In this document: in pieces, positions 43,366 to 52,448 of the stretch
Position numbering within the stretch: the stretch's first letter is position 1
Layout of the letters: every line of letters begins with the position of its first letter
From: Pseudomonadota bacterium
Lineage (GTDB): Bacteria; Pseudomonadota; Gammaproteobacteria; Burkholderiales; Rhodocyclaceae
NCBI GenBank assembly: GCA_018261905.1
Contig: JAGTRU010000002.1
Span: forward strand, 1-64,000
Direction: 5' to 3'
DNA: 64,000 bases
Notes under the pieces: model-generated
What the model was told of the DNA's origin: nothing
The model's input: the letters and a program-made list of their open reading frames with translations, nothing else
Databases searched by the model: none
Program-made: the position numbers and the translations under genes

Positions 43366-44763
43366 ATGCACCGGACCATTCTCGCTGCCGCACTGAGCGC
43401 CATGCTGCTCGGCGGGTGCACGACGCTGGCGCCCGACTACTTCACCCCGGCTGCACCGCTACCGGCTGCCTGGCCGGCCGGCGCAACTGCCGAGGGCGCA
43501 GCGTTGCCGGCCGATATCGGCTGGGAGCAATATTTCACCGATCCCAAGCTACGCCAGTTGATCGCGCTGACGCTGCGCAACAACCGCGACCTGCGGGTGG
43601 CCGGGCTGAATATAGAAAAAGCCCGCGCCCAATACCAGATCCAGCGCGCCGACCTGTTTCCCGGCATCAATGCCGGGGCCAGCAGTACCGCTCAGCGCGT
43701 TCCGGCCAGCCTGTCGGGCACCGGGCAAGCGACGGTGTCGCATGAGTACAGCGCCAATCTCGGCTTTGCCGCCTACGAGCTGGATTTCTTTGGGCGCATT
43801 CGCAGCCTGAAGGATCAGGCGCAATACCAGTTCATGGCCACCGAAGAAGCGCGGCGCAGCGTCCAGATCAGCCTGATCGGCGAAGTGGCGACGGCCTACC
43901 TGACGCTGGCCGCCGACAGCGAGCGCCGGCAACTGGCCAGCCAGACCCTGCGCAGCCAGCAGGCGACCTATGAGTTGACCAGGCGTCGTTTCGAACTGGG
44001 CAGCGCCTCGGCGCTCGACCTGCATCAGGCGCAAACCAGCATCGAGACGGCACGCGCCGACGTGGCACGCTACACCGGCCAACTGGCGCTGGATCGCAAC
44101 GCGCTGGTGCTGCTGGCCGGCGGCGATCTGCCGGCCGAGATCATGGAGGTCGATGCGCTGGCCAGCGTGGCCGGCAGCGCCGGCATTCCGGGTGGCCTGC
44201 CGTCCGAGCTGCTGCAGCGCCGTCCTGATGTGCTGCAGGCCGAACGCCAGTTGCAGGCGGCCAATGCCAACATCGGCGCCGCCCGCGCCGCCTTTTTCCC
44301 AAGCATCACGCTGACGGCGAGCGGCGGTTCGGCGAGCAACCAGCTTTCCGAACTATTCGCTTCCGGCTCGTCAGCCTGGCGCTTTGTGCCGCAGATCACG
44401 CTGCCGATTTTCGATGCCGGCCGGATCAGGGCCAATCTAGATGCCGCCAAGGTGCAACAGCAGATTGCGCTGGCGCAGTATGAAAAGGCCATCCAGACCG
44501 CGTTCCGCGAGGTCGCCGACACCCTGGTCCAGAACGTCCCGCTGCAGGAGCAGTTGGCCGCGCAGCAGGCACTGGTCGAGGCGACTTCGGCCAGCCATCG
44601 CCTGTCGCGGGCCCGCTTCGACAAGGGCGTGGATAGCTACCTGGCAGTTCTCGATGCGCAGCGTGCCGAATACAGCGCGCAGCAAAACCTGATTTCCGTC
44701 CGCCTGGCCGGCCTGGCCAATCAGGTGACCTTCTACAAGGCCATGGGCGGCGGCGCAAACTAG
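43366..44763 (+). CDS. RND outer-membrane factor lipoprotein (OprM/NodT-like)
   Basis: A 465-residue channel with lipobox LLGGC (Cys about residue 18), the [57 protein letters not shown] opening, [47 protein letters not shown] and [21 protein letters not shown]. It completes the tripartite RND pump. ATG 43366 comes one base after the pump stop; a longer frame from 43276 has no lipobox at its start and was rejected. A GC-rich hairpin follows the stop. Confidence 0.94.
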   Translation: MHRTILAAALSAMLLGGCTTLAPDYFTPAAPLPAAWPAGATAEGAALPADIGWEQYFTDPKLRQLIALTLRNNRDLRVAGLNIEKARAQYQIQRADLFPGINAGASSTAQRVPASLSGTGQATVSHEYSANLGFAAYELDFFGRIRSLKDQAQYQFMATEEARRSVQISLIGEVATAYLTLAADSERRQLASQTLRSQQATYELTRRRFELGSASALDLHQAQTSIETARADVARYTGQLALDRNALVLLAGGDLPAEIMEVDALASVAGSAGIPGGLPSELLQRRPDVLQAERQLQAANANIGAARAAFFPSITLTASGGSASNQLSELFASGSSAWRFVPQITLPIFDAGRIRANLDAAKVQQQIALAQYEKAIQTAFREVADTLVQNVPLQEQLAAQQALVEATSASHRLSRARFDKGVDSYLAVLDAQRAEYSAQQNLISVRLAGLANQVTFYKAMGGGAN

Positions 44764-44774
44764 GCGGGCCGCAC

Positions 44775-44811
44775 GGCGCACTCGGGGCGATGACACCGCG
44801 CCCGGTGCGCC
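44775..44811 (+). terminator. GC-rich hairpin after the RND operon
   Basis: GGCGCAC and GTGCGCC form perfect arms, with inner GGGGCG/CGCGCCC pairing. It is 12 bases after the channel stop. There is no T-run, so a termination role is only probable. Confidence 0.4.
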
Positions 44812-45113
44812 AACACCGGTGGCGGCGAGCGAATGAGAAAATGGAATGGCAACTTACCGACTACGTCCGCCTAAACCGGATGACTGCAAAGGCCGATTAC
44901 GCAAAGAACCCGATAATGAAAAGCTGCATCGCGATCCTGCCTGTTTCGGTCAACGACAGGTCGGTTACCTGATGGTCGGTAAAGAATCGCGTTGCACGGC
45001 CGCTTTCAGTACAGACAAACTCACACTCCAACCCATAATTTATATCGTCACGCTTTTCGCCCTGCGTCGATCGAGAATGGGGAACGGGGCCAGGAAATCA
45101 GACTTGCTCCGAC

Positions 45114-45163
45114 AAACAGGGGCCGTTCTAAGCAGCTCACAACTTAAAGCCCCCGTTTTGCCA
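45114..45163 (-). terminator. imperfect hairpin downstream of the SBF transporter
   Basis: On the minus strand CAAAACGGGGGCTTTAAG pairs with CTTAGAACGGCCCCTGTTTG with some bulges, just after the transporter stop. It ends near TGTTTG rather than a long U-run. Confidence 0.4.
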
Positions 45164-45170
45164 AGCTTAC

Positions 45171-46136
45171 TTACTCAGTTCTTCCCGCCCAACGTTGTGC
45201 TAAGGCGCCGCCGACAGCGAGTTGCAGCGGGTGGTAAATCATGATCGGCATCAGGATCAGGCCGAGCGCCGGATTGGCGCCGAAGATCAGGTGAGCCATT
45301 GGCACGCCGGAGGCCAGCGTCTTCTTCGAGCCGCAGAAGACTGCGGCGATCCTGTCCTCTATCGGCAGGCCGAGCAGACGCGCCAGGAAGCGGGTCAGAA
45401 GCAGCACGATAGCGAACAGAAGTGCGCTGCCGATGATGGTTTCGAGAAGGATAACCGGCCCGTAGTTGGACCAGACGCCCTCCTTCACCGTATCGGCAAA
45501 GGAGGTGTAAACCAGGGTCAGGATGGTCAGCCGGTCGACGATCTGGATACGGCCTTTATTGTGGCTGGCCCAGGTAGCGAGTGCAGGACGCGAGAGCTGA
45601 CCGAGCACCAGCGGCAGCACCAGCCAGAGCAGCAGGTCGATGATGACCGGCCAGACGTCGAAGCCGCCCCCGCCGCTGCCAAGGATCCAGGCCATCCAGA
45701 ACGGCGTCAGGACGACGCCGAGCAGGCTCGACAGGGTGGCGTTGAAAACGGCAACCGGCACGTTGCCGCGCGCTGCCACGGTCAGCGCGACCGATGACGA
45801 AACGGTAGACGGCAGCGCGCACAGGTAAAAGAAGCCGGTTTGCAGGTCGGCCGCCATCCAGCCGCCGGAAGCCTTGAGCAGCAGCCAGCCAAGGACGGGG
45901 AAGACGAGGAAGGTGCTGGCCTGGATCAGCAGATGCACCTTCCAGCGCAAGGCGCCGTCCTTGAGCGAGGCGAGCGAGAGGCCCAGGCCGTTGAGAAAGA
46001 AGACCAGGGCGATACCGATCTTGTTGAGCAGTTCCGGATGCAGGAAGCCGCCCTTGGCGCCGGGCGCCGGCCAGATGAAGGCAAGGGCGACGGCGACCAG
46101 CATGCCTTTGAGAAACCAGTCGAATTTGAATTTCAT
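45171..46136 (-). CDS. bile-acid:sodium symporter family (SBF/YfeH-like) transporter
   Basis: A 321-residue protein with about ten hydrophobic helices. IGIALVFFLNGLGLSLASLKDGALRWKVHLLIQ, CALPSTVSSSVALTVAARGNVPVAVFNATLSSLLGVVLTPFWM and FCGSKKTLASGVPMAHLIFG are SBF-like (YfeH-type) signatures. These proteins move organic anions with sodium or protons. It is upstream-oriented with the gamma-glutamyltransferase operon (45 bases after it), so it could be its last gene. The substrate is unknown. Confidence 0.9.
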   Translation of the reverse strand: MKFKFDWFLKGMLVAVALAFIWPAPGAKGGFLHPELLNKIGIALVFFLNGLGLSLASLKDGALRWKVHLLIQASTFLVFPVLGWLLLKASGGWMAADLQTGFFYLCALPSTVSSSVALTVAARGNVPVAVFNATLSSLLGVVLTPFWMAWILGSGGGGFDVWPVIIDLLLWLVLPLVLGQLSRPALATWASHNKGRIQIVDRLTILTLVYTSFADTVKEGVWSNYGPVILLETIIGSALLFAIVLLLTRFLARLLGLPIEDRIAAVFCGSKKTLASGVPMAHLIFGANPALGLILMPIMIYHPLQLAVGGALAQRWAGRTE

Positions 46137-46181
46137 GTTGAATGACCTTGTTGGGGTTCGATGAAGTCCGGGCGCGGCAGC

Positions 46182-47771
46182 CTACCAGGCCGCGACGCAG
46201 CCGTCGCTGCGCGGATCTTCGCCGCCCTCGATCCAGCCGTCCGGATGCAGGACAAGCGCCCCGGCGTGCCCCATGCGCTCATCGAAATCGCCCGCCACTT
46301 CGACCGGGTGGCCCAGCGCGCGCAATTTGTCGATGATTTCCGGCGCATAGCGCGACTCCAGCTTCAAGCTCGTACTCTGCTCCGCCCAGGTCCGGCCCAG
46401 CAACCAGCGCGGCGCGGCAACCGCCGAACGGACATTGTGGCCGCCCCAGACGTAACGCGAAAAGACGGCCGCTTGCGTCTGCGGCTGGCCTTCGCCACCC
46501 ATCGTGCCGTATACCAGCAGGCGACCGTCGTCGAGACGGGCCATCGCGGGGTTCAGCGTGTGGAAGGGTTTGCGCCCCGGCGCCAGGCTGCGCAACTGGT
46601 TCGGCCGCAGATCGAAGGAGCAGCCGCGGTTCTGCCACCAGATGCCGGTCTGCGGCAGGACGACGCCGCTGCCGAATTCGAAGTAGATGCTCTGGATCAT
46701 GCTCACCGCACGGCCTTCGGCATCGACGACGCCCATCCAGGTGGTGTCGCCATCCGAGTTCGGCGCCGGCCACGGACTGGCCTTGCCGAGCGGCACGGCG
46801 GCAGCCAGCGCGTCCAGAGTCGAGTCGCCGAGCAGGCCGGATGGATCGATCTGCATTGCTGCCGGATCGGTGACGTACTTGTCACGCACAATGAAGGCCT
46901 GCTTGGTGGCTTCGACCAGCGCATGGATACCTTCGACGTTGTCCGGACTCCAGCCGGCCTGGCGAATGCGGTCGTAGATGCCGAGGATGAGTAGCGATGC
47001 AAGGCCCTGGGTCGGCGGCGCCATGTTGTAGACCTTGCCGCAGGACAACTGCACCTCGAGCGGCGCCTTGATTTCGGCCTGGTGGCAGGCGAGATCGGCT
47101 GCGGTAATCGGACTGCCGACGGCGGCCAGGTCGGCGCCGATCTGCTGCGCCAGTTCGCCACGATAGAAATCGTCGGCACCGGCCCGCGCCAGTTGTTCGA
47201 GCGTTGCCGCGAGGGCCGGAAAACGATGCCGCTGACCATAGGCCGGCACCTTGCCATCGGCCAGGAATGCGTCGGCGAAGCCGGGCTGGGCCTGCAGTTC
47301 CGCCAATTTATTGCGCGTGTTTTCTTCCTGGCTGTGAGTCACCGGGAAGCCTTCCCGCGCATAGTGGATGGCGCTTTCGAGCAGGCGGGCGAAAGGCAGG
47401 CGACCGCCCCACTCGCGGCGGCTGAATTCGTAGGCCGCGCCCCAGCCGGAGAGCGTACCGGCCACCGTATTGGCGGCCAGCGGACCGCGCCAGGGAATGC
47501 TCGTCAAGCTGCCGTAAAGTTCGCGTGTGACGCCGGCACCGGCCGCGCCACAGGCATCAATCGAGCGCATCGGCTGGCCCGGCGCATGCATCAGCCAGAA
47601 GCCGTCGCCACCGATGCCGGTCATGTGCGGATAAACCACAGCCAGCGTGGCGGCAACGGCAATGGTCGCCTCGATGGCGTTGCCGCCGTCGCGCAGGATG
47701 TCGAGGCCGGCCTGGGCGGCGAGGGAATGGGAGGCGACAACGGCGCCGCGGGTTGCGAGGATGGGTTTCAT
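46182..47771 (-). CDS. gamma-glutamyltransferase family protein
   Basis: A 529-residue Ntn-hydrolase proenzyme. The N-terminal half begins MKPILATRGAVVASHSLAAQAGLDILRDGGNAIEATIAVAATLAVVYPHMTGIGGDGF. The autocleavage point is before Thr343 in GDTTWMGVVDAEG, which becomes the N-terminal nucleophile of the small subunit. No signal peptide is visible, unlike E. coli Ggt. It cleaves gamma-glutamyl bonds, for instance in glutathione. The start overlaps the GntR gene stop. The longer frame reaching 48041 runs through the GntR gene and was rejected. Confidence 0.9.
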   Translation of the reverse strand: MKPILATRGAVVASHSLAAQAGLDILRDGGNAIEATIAVAATLAVVYPHMTGIGGDGFWLMHAPGQPMRSIDACGAAGAGVTRELYGSLTSIPWRGPLAANTVAGTLSGWGAAYEFSRREWGGRLPFARLLESAIHYAREGFPVTHSQEENTRNKLAELQAQPGFADAFLADGKVPAYGQRHRFPALAATLEQLARAGADDFYRGELAQQIGADLAAVGSPITAADLACHQAEIKAPLEVQLSCGKVYNMAPPTQGLASLLILGIYDRIRQAGWSPDNVEGIHALVEATKQAFIVRDKYVTDPAAMQIDPSGLLGDSTLDALAAAVPLGKASPWPAPNSDGDTTWMGVVDAEGRAVSMIQSIYFEFGSGVVLPQTGIWWQNRGCSFDLRPNQLRSLAPGRKPFHTLNPAMARLDDGRLLVYGTMGGEGQPQTQAAVFSRYVWGGHNVRSAVAAPRWLLGRTWAEQSTSLKLESRYAPEIIDKLRALGHPVEVAGDFDERMGHAGALVLHPDGWIEGGEDPRSDGCVAAW

Positions 47772-48484
47772 GCCGATTCGCCCTTCAAGTTTTGTTTGCT
47801 GGTGGACGGGAGCCCCCAGGCCGGCGCAACACGATTGGTGGCGCTGCGTGCCGAGAGCAGATGTGAGCGCATCTCCCGGTAAGTGGTGATGACATCGTGG
47901 GCAAGGATGGCTTCGACGATCACCGAATGCTCTTCGAAGGATTCGCCCATCCGCTCGAGATTGCGGAACTGCGTCCGGCGGAAGGGTGAGACGCGATGGC
48001 GCAGGCTGGTTGCCAGTTCGATCAGCACCGGGTTGTAGCAACCGCGGATGATGGTCGCGTGCAGTTCCAGGTTGGCCGCATCGTAGCGATCGATATCGCC
48101 CGCCTGCATCGCCGCCCTGCCCTCCGCATGCAGTTCGCGCATGCGGCTGCGGTCCGCCTCGGTCATGCGCAGCGCGGCATGGCGGGCGCAGGCGGCCTCC
48201 AGCTCGCCGATCGCTTCGAACATCTGGTCGAGTTGATCGACGGTCAGCTCGGCAACGACCGAACCGCGATTCGGCCGGGTATCGACCAGGCCCATGATGG
48301 CGAGTTGCTTGAGCGCCTCGCGCACCGGCGTCCGTGAGACGTTGAAACGGGCGGCCAGGCTGACTTCGTCGAGACGCGAACCGGGCGCCAGGTTGCCGAG
48401 AACGATTTCATCGGCGATACGGCGGCAGACATCATCGGCCAGACCGCCCCGGCCACGGCCATCTTCAAAGGAAAGGACGCTCAT
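47768..48484 (-). CDS. GntR/FadR-family regulator (FCD domain)
   Basis: A 238-residue regulator: winged helix at about residues 10-75 (ADDVCRRIADEIVLGNLAPGSRLDEVSLAARFNVSRTPVREALKQLAIMGLVDTRPNRGSVV) and an FCD ligand domain (ELEAACARHAALRMTEADRSRMREL, HATIIRGCYNPVL, EEHSVIVEAILAHD). FCD metal-binding Asp/His positions appear present. It lies inside the operon between the ABC ATPase and the gamma-glutamyltransferase, overlapping both by one to four bases. It is a probable regulator of the peptide system. Confidence 0.92.
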   Translation of the reverse strand: MSVLSFEDGRGRGGLADDVCRRIADEIVLGNLAPGSRLDEVSLAARFNVSRTPVREALKQLAIMGLVDTRPNRGSVVAELTVDQLDQMFEAIGELEAACARHAALRMTEADRSRMRELHAEGRAAMQAGDIDRYDAANLELHATIIRGCYNPVLIELATSLRHRVSPFRRTQFRNLERMGESFEEHSVIVEAILAHDVITTYREMRSHLLSARSATNRVAPAWGLPSTSKQNLKGESA

Positions 48485-49464
48485 CAGGCAGCCTCCGCCA
48501 ACGGCATGAGCGGATGCCAGCAAGCCAGCGCCTGCGTGCCAACCGATTGCAGGGGCGGTACCTCGCACCGGCATTGTTCGCTGGCGTGCACGCAGCGCGG
48601 CGCGAAACTGCAGCCGGGCGGCAATGCGGCCAGATTGGGCGGCGCACCGGGCACCGCCAACAGCGGCTGCCCGCGGTTCTCGGTGCCGACCGTCGCGGCC
48701 AGCAGGCCGGCCGTATAAGGATGACGCGGCGCGCGGACGATCTGGCTGACCGGCCCCTGTTCGACGATGCGGCCGGCGTACATGACGGCGATGCGGTCAG
48801 CGACTTCGACGGCGGCGGCGATGTCGTGCGTCACGAAAATCACCGACATGCCGGTTTCGCGCTGCAGTTGGCGCAACAGCAGCAGGATCTGGATCTGAAC
48901 CGTGGCGTCGAGCGCCGTGGTCGGCTCATCGGCGAGCAGCAGTTTGGGCTGGCAGGCCAAGGCCAGCGCGATCATCGCGCGCTGGCGCATGCCGCCGGAC
49001 AGTTCGTGCGGATAGGCGTCGAAACGCCGTTTTGCCTGCGGAATCTGCACCCGTTCGAGCATCTGCAAGGCCTGGGCGCGTGCCGCCTGTTCATCGACCG
49101 CGGCGTGGGCGCGGATGGCCTCGGTAACCTGCTGGCCGATGGTGTAGACCGGGTCGAAAGCCAGGCCGGGTTCCTGGAAGACCATGGAAACCGTACCGCC
49201 GCGATAGAGATCGAGCGCCCGGCCCTTGAGGGCGAGCACATCCTGACCGTCGACCAGCATCTTGCCCTGGATTTTCGTCGTCCGTTCAGGGTGCAGGCGC
49301 AGCAGGGTGCGTAGCGTGACGCTCTTGCCGGAGCCGGATTCGCCGAGCAGACCGAGCACTTCGCCGGCGCCGAGTTCGATGTTGACTTCGTTCAGCGCGC
49401 TGGCGGTACGGCTGCCACAAAACTGCACCGACAGATCCTGCAGGGAAACCAGGGGGGTAGTCAT
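48484..49464 (-). CDS. peptide ABC transporter ATPase (DppD/OppD-like)
   Basis: A 326-residue ATPase: Walker [17 protein letters not shown]-loop VFQEP, signature [16 protein letters not shown], Walker [13 protein letters not shown], and the H-loop VTHDI. The C-terminal oligopeptide-ABC domain with the CxxxxxxC cluster ([15 protein letters not shown]) is also present, which in DppD binds an Fe-S cluster. Overlaps with the OppF-like gene (four bases) and the GntR gene (one base) indicate one operon. Confidence 0.94.
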   Translation of the reverse strand: MTTPLVSLQDLSVQFCGSRTASALNEVNIELGAGEVLGLLGESGSGKSVTLRTLLRLHPERTTKIQGKMLVDGQDVLALKGRALDLYRGGTVSMVFQEPGLAFDPVYTIGQQVTEAIRAHAAVDEQAARAQALQMLERVQIPQAKRRFDAYPHELSGGMRQRAMIALALACQPKLLLADEPTTALDATVQIQILLLLRQLQRETGMSVIFVTHDIAAAVEVADRIAVMYAGRIVEQGPVSQIVRAPRHPYTAGLLAATVGTENRGQPLLAVPGAPPNLAALPPGCSFAPRCVHASEQCRCEVPPLQSVGTQALACWHPLMPLAEAA

Positions 49465-50525
49465 GGCTGAACCTCCGTAAGGGCAGCGGGATGACCCGAA
49501 GTCGGGTCGTTGAGATGGCAGGCGGCCTGGTGCGCCGGTTCACCGGGCAGGCCGATCAGCAGCGGCGCTTTGGCGGCGCAGACCGGATGCGCATGCGGAC
49601 AGCGATCATGGAAGCGGCAGCCGCTCGGCGGGTTGATCGGGTTGGGCGGGTCGCCAGCCAGCGGCGAAGCCTGCGTCCGGTTGTCCGGGTCCATCGAGGG
49701 CACGGCGGAGAGCAACGCCCGCGTGTAGGGATGCGCCGCCTGGCCGTAGATGCGCTCGACCGGGCCGGTTTCGACGACCTGGCCGAGGTACATCACCATC
49801 ACGTAGTCGGAGATGTAATGCACCACGTGCAGGTCGTGCGAGATGAACAGGTAGGTCAGCTGACGCTCGGCCTTGAGTTCCTGCAGCAGGTTGAGTACCT
49901 GCGCCTGCACCGACTTGTCGAGTGCCGCGACGGCCTCGTCAAGGATGACCAGGCGCGGATCGAAGGCCAGGGCGCGGGCGATATTGACGCGCTGGCGCTG
50001 GCCACCGGACAACTCGTGCGGATAACGGCTGGCGAACTGTGCAGGTTCCAGACCGACGCGTGCCAGCAGTGCGTGTGCCTGGCGCATCGCCTCGGCGGCC
50101 GGCATGCCGTGCACGCGCGGTCCGTAGGCGATGGTTTCGGCGATGGTCAGACGCGGGTTGAGCGAAGCGAAGGAGTCCTGGAAAACCATCTGCAGGCTGC
50201 GCCGGAATTCCTTCAAGCGGATGCCGCCGAATTCATCGACGCCCTCGCCGTCGAACACCATGTTGCCCGAATCGGCCGCCATCAGCCGGGCGATCAGGCG
50301 GGCGGTGGTCGATTTGCCGCAGCCGGATTCGCCGACGATGCCCAGCGTCTTGCCCTTGGGCACCGAGAAGCTGACGCCATCGACGGCATGGACGAACTTT
50401 TTGCTCTTTTCCAGCGGTTGACCGCGTACGGCGAAGTATTTCTTCAGATTGCGCACGACCAGCAGCGGCTGGGCCGGACCGCCCCGGTCCTGAACCGGAG
50501 CCTGGGAGTAGGAAGTGGTATTCAT
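49461..50525 (-). CDS. peptide ABC transporter ATPase (DppF/OppF-like)
   Basis: A 354-residue ATPase: Walker [17 protein letters not shown], signature [16 protein letters not shown], Walker [17 protein letters not shown] (DEAVAALD, where most relatives have DEPVSALD), and [12 protein letters not shown]. The C-terminal [15 protein letters not shown] cluster is typical of OppF/DppF. ATG 50525 overlaps the permease stop. A longer frame to 50669 lies in the permease gene and was rejected. Confidence 0.93.
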   Translation of the reverse strand: MNTTSYSQAPVQDRGGPAQPLLVVRNLKKYFAVRGQPLEKSKKFVHAVDGVSFSVPKGKTLGIVGESGCGKSTTARLIARLMAADSGNMVFDGEGVDEFGGIRLKEFRRSLQMVFQDSFASLNPRLTIAETIAYGPRVHGMPAAEAMRQAHALLARVGLEPAQFASRYPHELSGGQRQRVNIARALAFDPRLVILDEAVAALDKSVQAQVLNLLQELKAERQLTYLFISHDLHVVHYISDYVMVMYLGQVVETGPVERIYGQAAHPYTRALLSAVPSMDPDNRTQASPLAGDPPNPINPPSGCRFHDRCPHAHPVCAAKAPLLIGLPGEPAHQAACHLNDPTSGHPAALTEVQP

Positions 50526-51418
50526 CGACGGATGTCCATGGCCGAGCGCACGCTGTCTGCGAGCAGATTGAATGCGATTGAAGTGACGAAGATCAGGGCG
50601 CCGGGCAGCGCCGCGATCCAGGGATTGACGTAGATTGCCGAGCGCAGCGTGTTGAGCATCAGCCCCCACTCCGGCTCCGGCGGCTTGACGCCGAGGCCGA
50701 GGAAGGAGAGGCCGGAAGCGAGGATCATGCTGACGCTGAGCAGGCCGGTCGCATAGACGAAAACCGGGCCGAGCACGTTGCCCAGCACATGCACGCGGAT
50801 GATCGAAAAGGCGCCGGCACCGCTCATCCGCGCCGCCTCGATGTAGTCGAGCTGGCGCACCTGGGTGGTGACGCTTTCGGCCACCCGCACTACCTGCGGC
50901 ACGAAGACCAAGGTCAGCGCCAGCAGGCTGTTGCTCATACCCGGCCCGAGCGCGCCGGAAATCGCCACGGCGAGCAGCACCGAGGGGAAGGCGTAGAACA
51001 CGTCGAGGACGCGCATGATGACCATGTTGACCTTGCCGCCGACGTAGCCGGCAAACAGGCCGATCGCGGTGCCGATGCCGAAGGCGGCGAGTACCGGCAC
51101 GACGCCCATGAGCAGCGACAGGCGACCGCCGTGCATCAGGCGGGAGAGCATGTCGCGGCCGAGTTCGTCGGTGCCGAGCAGGAAGCAGGGGCTGCCGATC
51201 GGCAACAGGCGTTTGATCATGCTCGCCTTGTAGGGATCGGCCGGCGCCAGCCAGGGCGCGAAGACGGCGGCGCCGATGATGATCAGCAGGACCAGGCCGG
51301 CGGCCAGCGCCATCGGATCGTGCCGCAACTGGCGCCAGACGACCAGCCAGTAGCTGCGGCTCGGGGCCGGAGCGGCTACGGCGGCGGCCCGCAGGGAAAG
51401 TTCGAGAGAAGCAGACAT
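50522..51418 (-). CDS. peptide ABC permease (DppC-like)
   Basis: A 298-residue inner-membrane permease with six helices: MALAAGLVLLIIIGAAVFAPWLAP near the N-terminus, LLGTDELGRDMLSRLMHGGRLSLLMGVV (family signature), and the EAA-type motif EAARMSGAGAFSIIRVHVLGNVLGP. FLGLGVKPPEPEWGLML and ALPGALIFVTSIAFNLLADSVRSAMD complete the DppC pattern. It couples with DppB. The C-terminal end overlaps the next gene by four bases. Confidence 0.94.
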   Translation of the reverse strand: MSASLELSLRAAAVAAPAPSRSYWLVVWRQLRHDPMALAAGLVLLIIIGAAVFAPWLAPADPYKASMIKRLLPIGSPCFLLGTDELGRDMLSRLMHGGRLSLLMGVVPVLAAFGIGTAIGLFAGYVGGKVNMVIMRVLDVFYAFPSVLLAVAISGALGPGMSNSLLALTLVFVPQVVRVAESVTTQVRQLDYIEAARMSGAGAFSIIRVHVLGNVLGPVFVYATGLLSVSMILASGLSFLGLGVKPPEPEWGLMLNTLRSAIYVNPWIAALPGALIFVTSIAFNLLADSVRSAMDIRR

Positions 51419-51431
51419 CGATAGTCTCCGT

Positions 51432-52385
51432 TTAGCCGCGGCCCATGCGCGGGTCGATCAGCGGTTGCAGGATGTCCACCAGCAGGTTGAGGACGACGAA
51501 GAACATGCAGAGCACGAGGATGGTTCCCTGCAGCAGCGGAATGTCGCGCTGGAAGATCGCGGTGTTGAGCAGGAAGCCAGTACCCGGCCAGGCGAAGACG
51601 GTCTCGACCAGGATCGAGCCGCCCATCAGGTAGCCGATCTGCAGGCCGGCGACGGCGAGCACGGTCGGCGCCGTGTTCTTGGCGATGTGGCGGAAGACGG
51701 CGACGCCGGACAGGCCGCGGGCGCGCAGCGCGGTGACGAATTCCTGTTCCAGCATGTCGGCAACGAGGGCACGCACGGTGCGGGTGATGATGCCCATCGG
51801 GATCACCGACAGGGTGAGCGCCGGCAGCACCAGGTGGCGCAGGTGCTCGACATCCCACAACCATTCCGAGGAACCGCCGGGGCCGGCGCCCATGGCCGGA
51901 AACCAGGGCAGCCAGATGGAGAAGACGATGGTGAGCACAAGGCCCAGCCAGTAGTGGGGAATGCTGACGCCGATCACCGAGATCACGGTGGCGACACGGT
52001 CGATCCAGGTGCCGTGGCGGTAGCCAGCCAGGGCGCCGAGGATGCAGCCGATCAGCACGCCGCCCAGCGCGGCCATGCCGGCGAGCAGCAGCGTGTTGCT
52101 GACGGCGCTCAGCACTTCGGCGGTGACGGCGCGACCTGAGGCGATCGAGGTGCCGAGATCGCCCTGCACGGCGCGCAGCAGCCACAGGCCGTATTGCACC
52201 GGCACCGGCTTGTCGAGGCCGTAGGCGCTCTTCAGGGCGACGATGACTTCTTCCGGTGCATCGGCCGGGGCGATGGCGTTGAGCGGATCGCCCGGTGCCA
52301 GGTAGACCAGCACGAAGGAAACCACCGTCACGCTCAGCGCGATGGGGATGGCGTAGATCAGACGCTTGATGATGTAGGCAAACAT
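51432..52385 (-). CDS. peptide ABC permease (DppB-like)
   Basis: A 317-residue permease: MFAYIIKRLIYAIPIALSVTVVSFVLVYLAPGDPL start, DLGTSIASGRAVTAEVL, the EAA motif FVTALRARGLSGVAVFRHIAKNTAPTVL and FAWPGTGFLLNTAIFQRDIPLLQGTILVLCMFFVVLNLLVDILQPLIDPR at the end. Six membrane helices. It is the partner of the DppC-like protein, 13 bases upstream in the operon. Confidence 0.94.
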   Translation of the reverse strand: MFAYIIKRLIYAIPIALSVTVVSFVLVYLAPGDPLNAIAPADAPEEVIVALKSAYGLDKPVPVQYGLWLLRAVQGDLGTSIASGRAVTAEVLSAVSNTLLLAGMAALGGVLIGCILGALAGYRHGTWIDRVATVISVIGVSIPHYWLGLVLTIVFSIWLPWFPAMGAGPGGSSEWLWDVEHLRHLVLPALTLSVIPMGIITRTVRALVADMLEQEFVTALRARGLSGVAVFRHIAKNTAPTVLAVAGLQIGYLMGGSILVETVFAWPGTGFLLNTAIFQRDIPLLQGTILVLCMFFVVLNLLVDILQPLIDPRMGRG

Positions 52386-52448
52386 GAGGCGCTTTCTTCA
52401 ATCCGGCCGGGGCCGGTGAATGGCCGGGGCGAACCCCGGCCCGGTGGA

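Larger units (their letters stand above)
44764..45170. other. about 400-base gap without a gene, with two hairpins
   Basis: No frame with family resemblance or ribosome site. A GC-rich hairpin (44775-44811) lies just after the channel stop and an imperfect hairpin (45114-45163) before the transporter stop. Middle sequence is AT-richer and reads as decayed DNA. Confidence 0.6.
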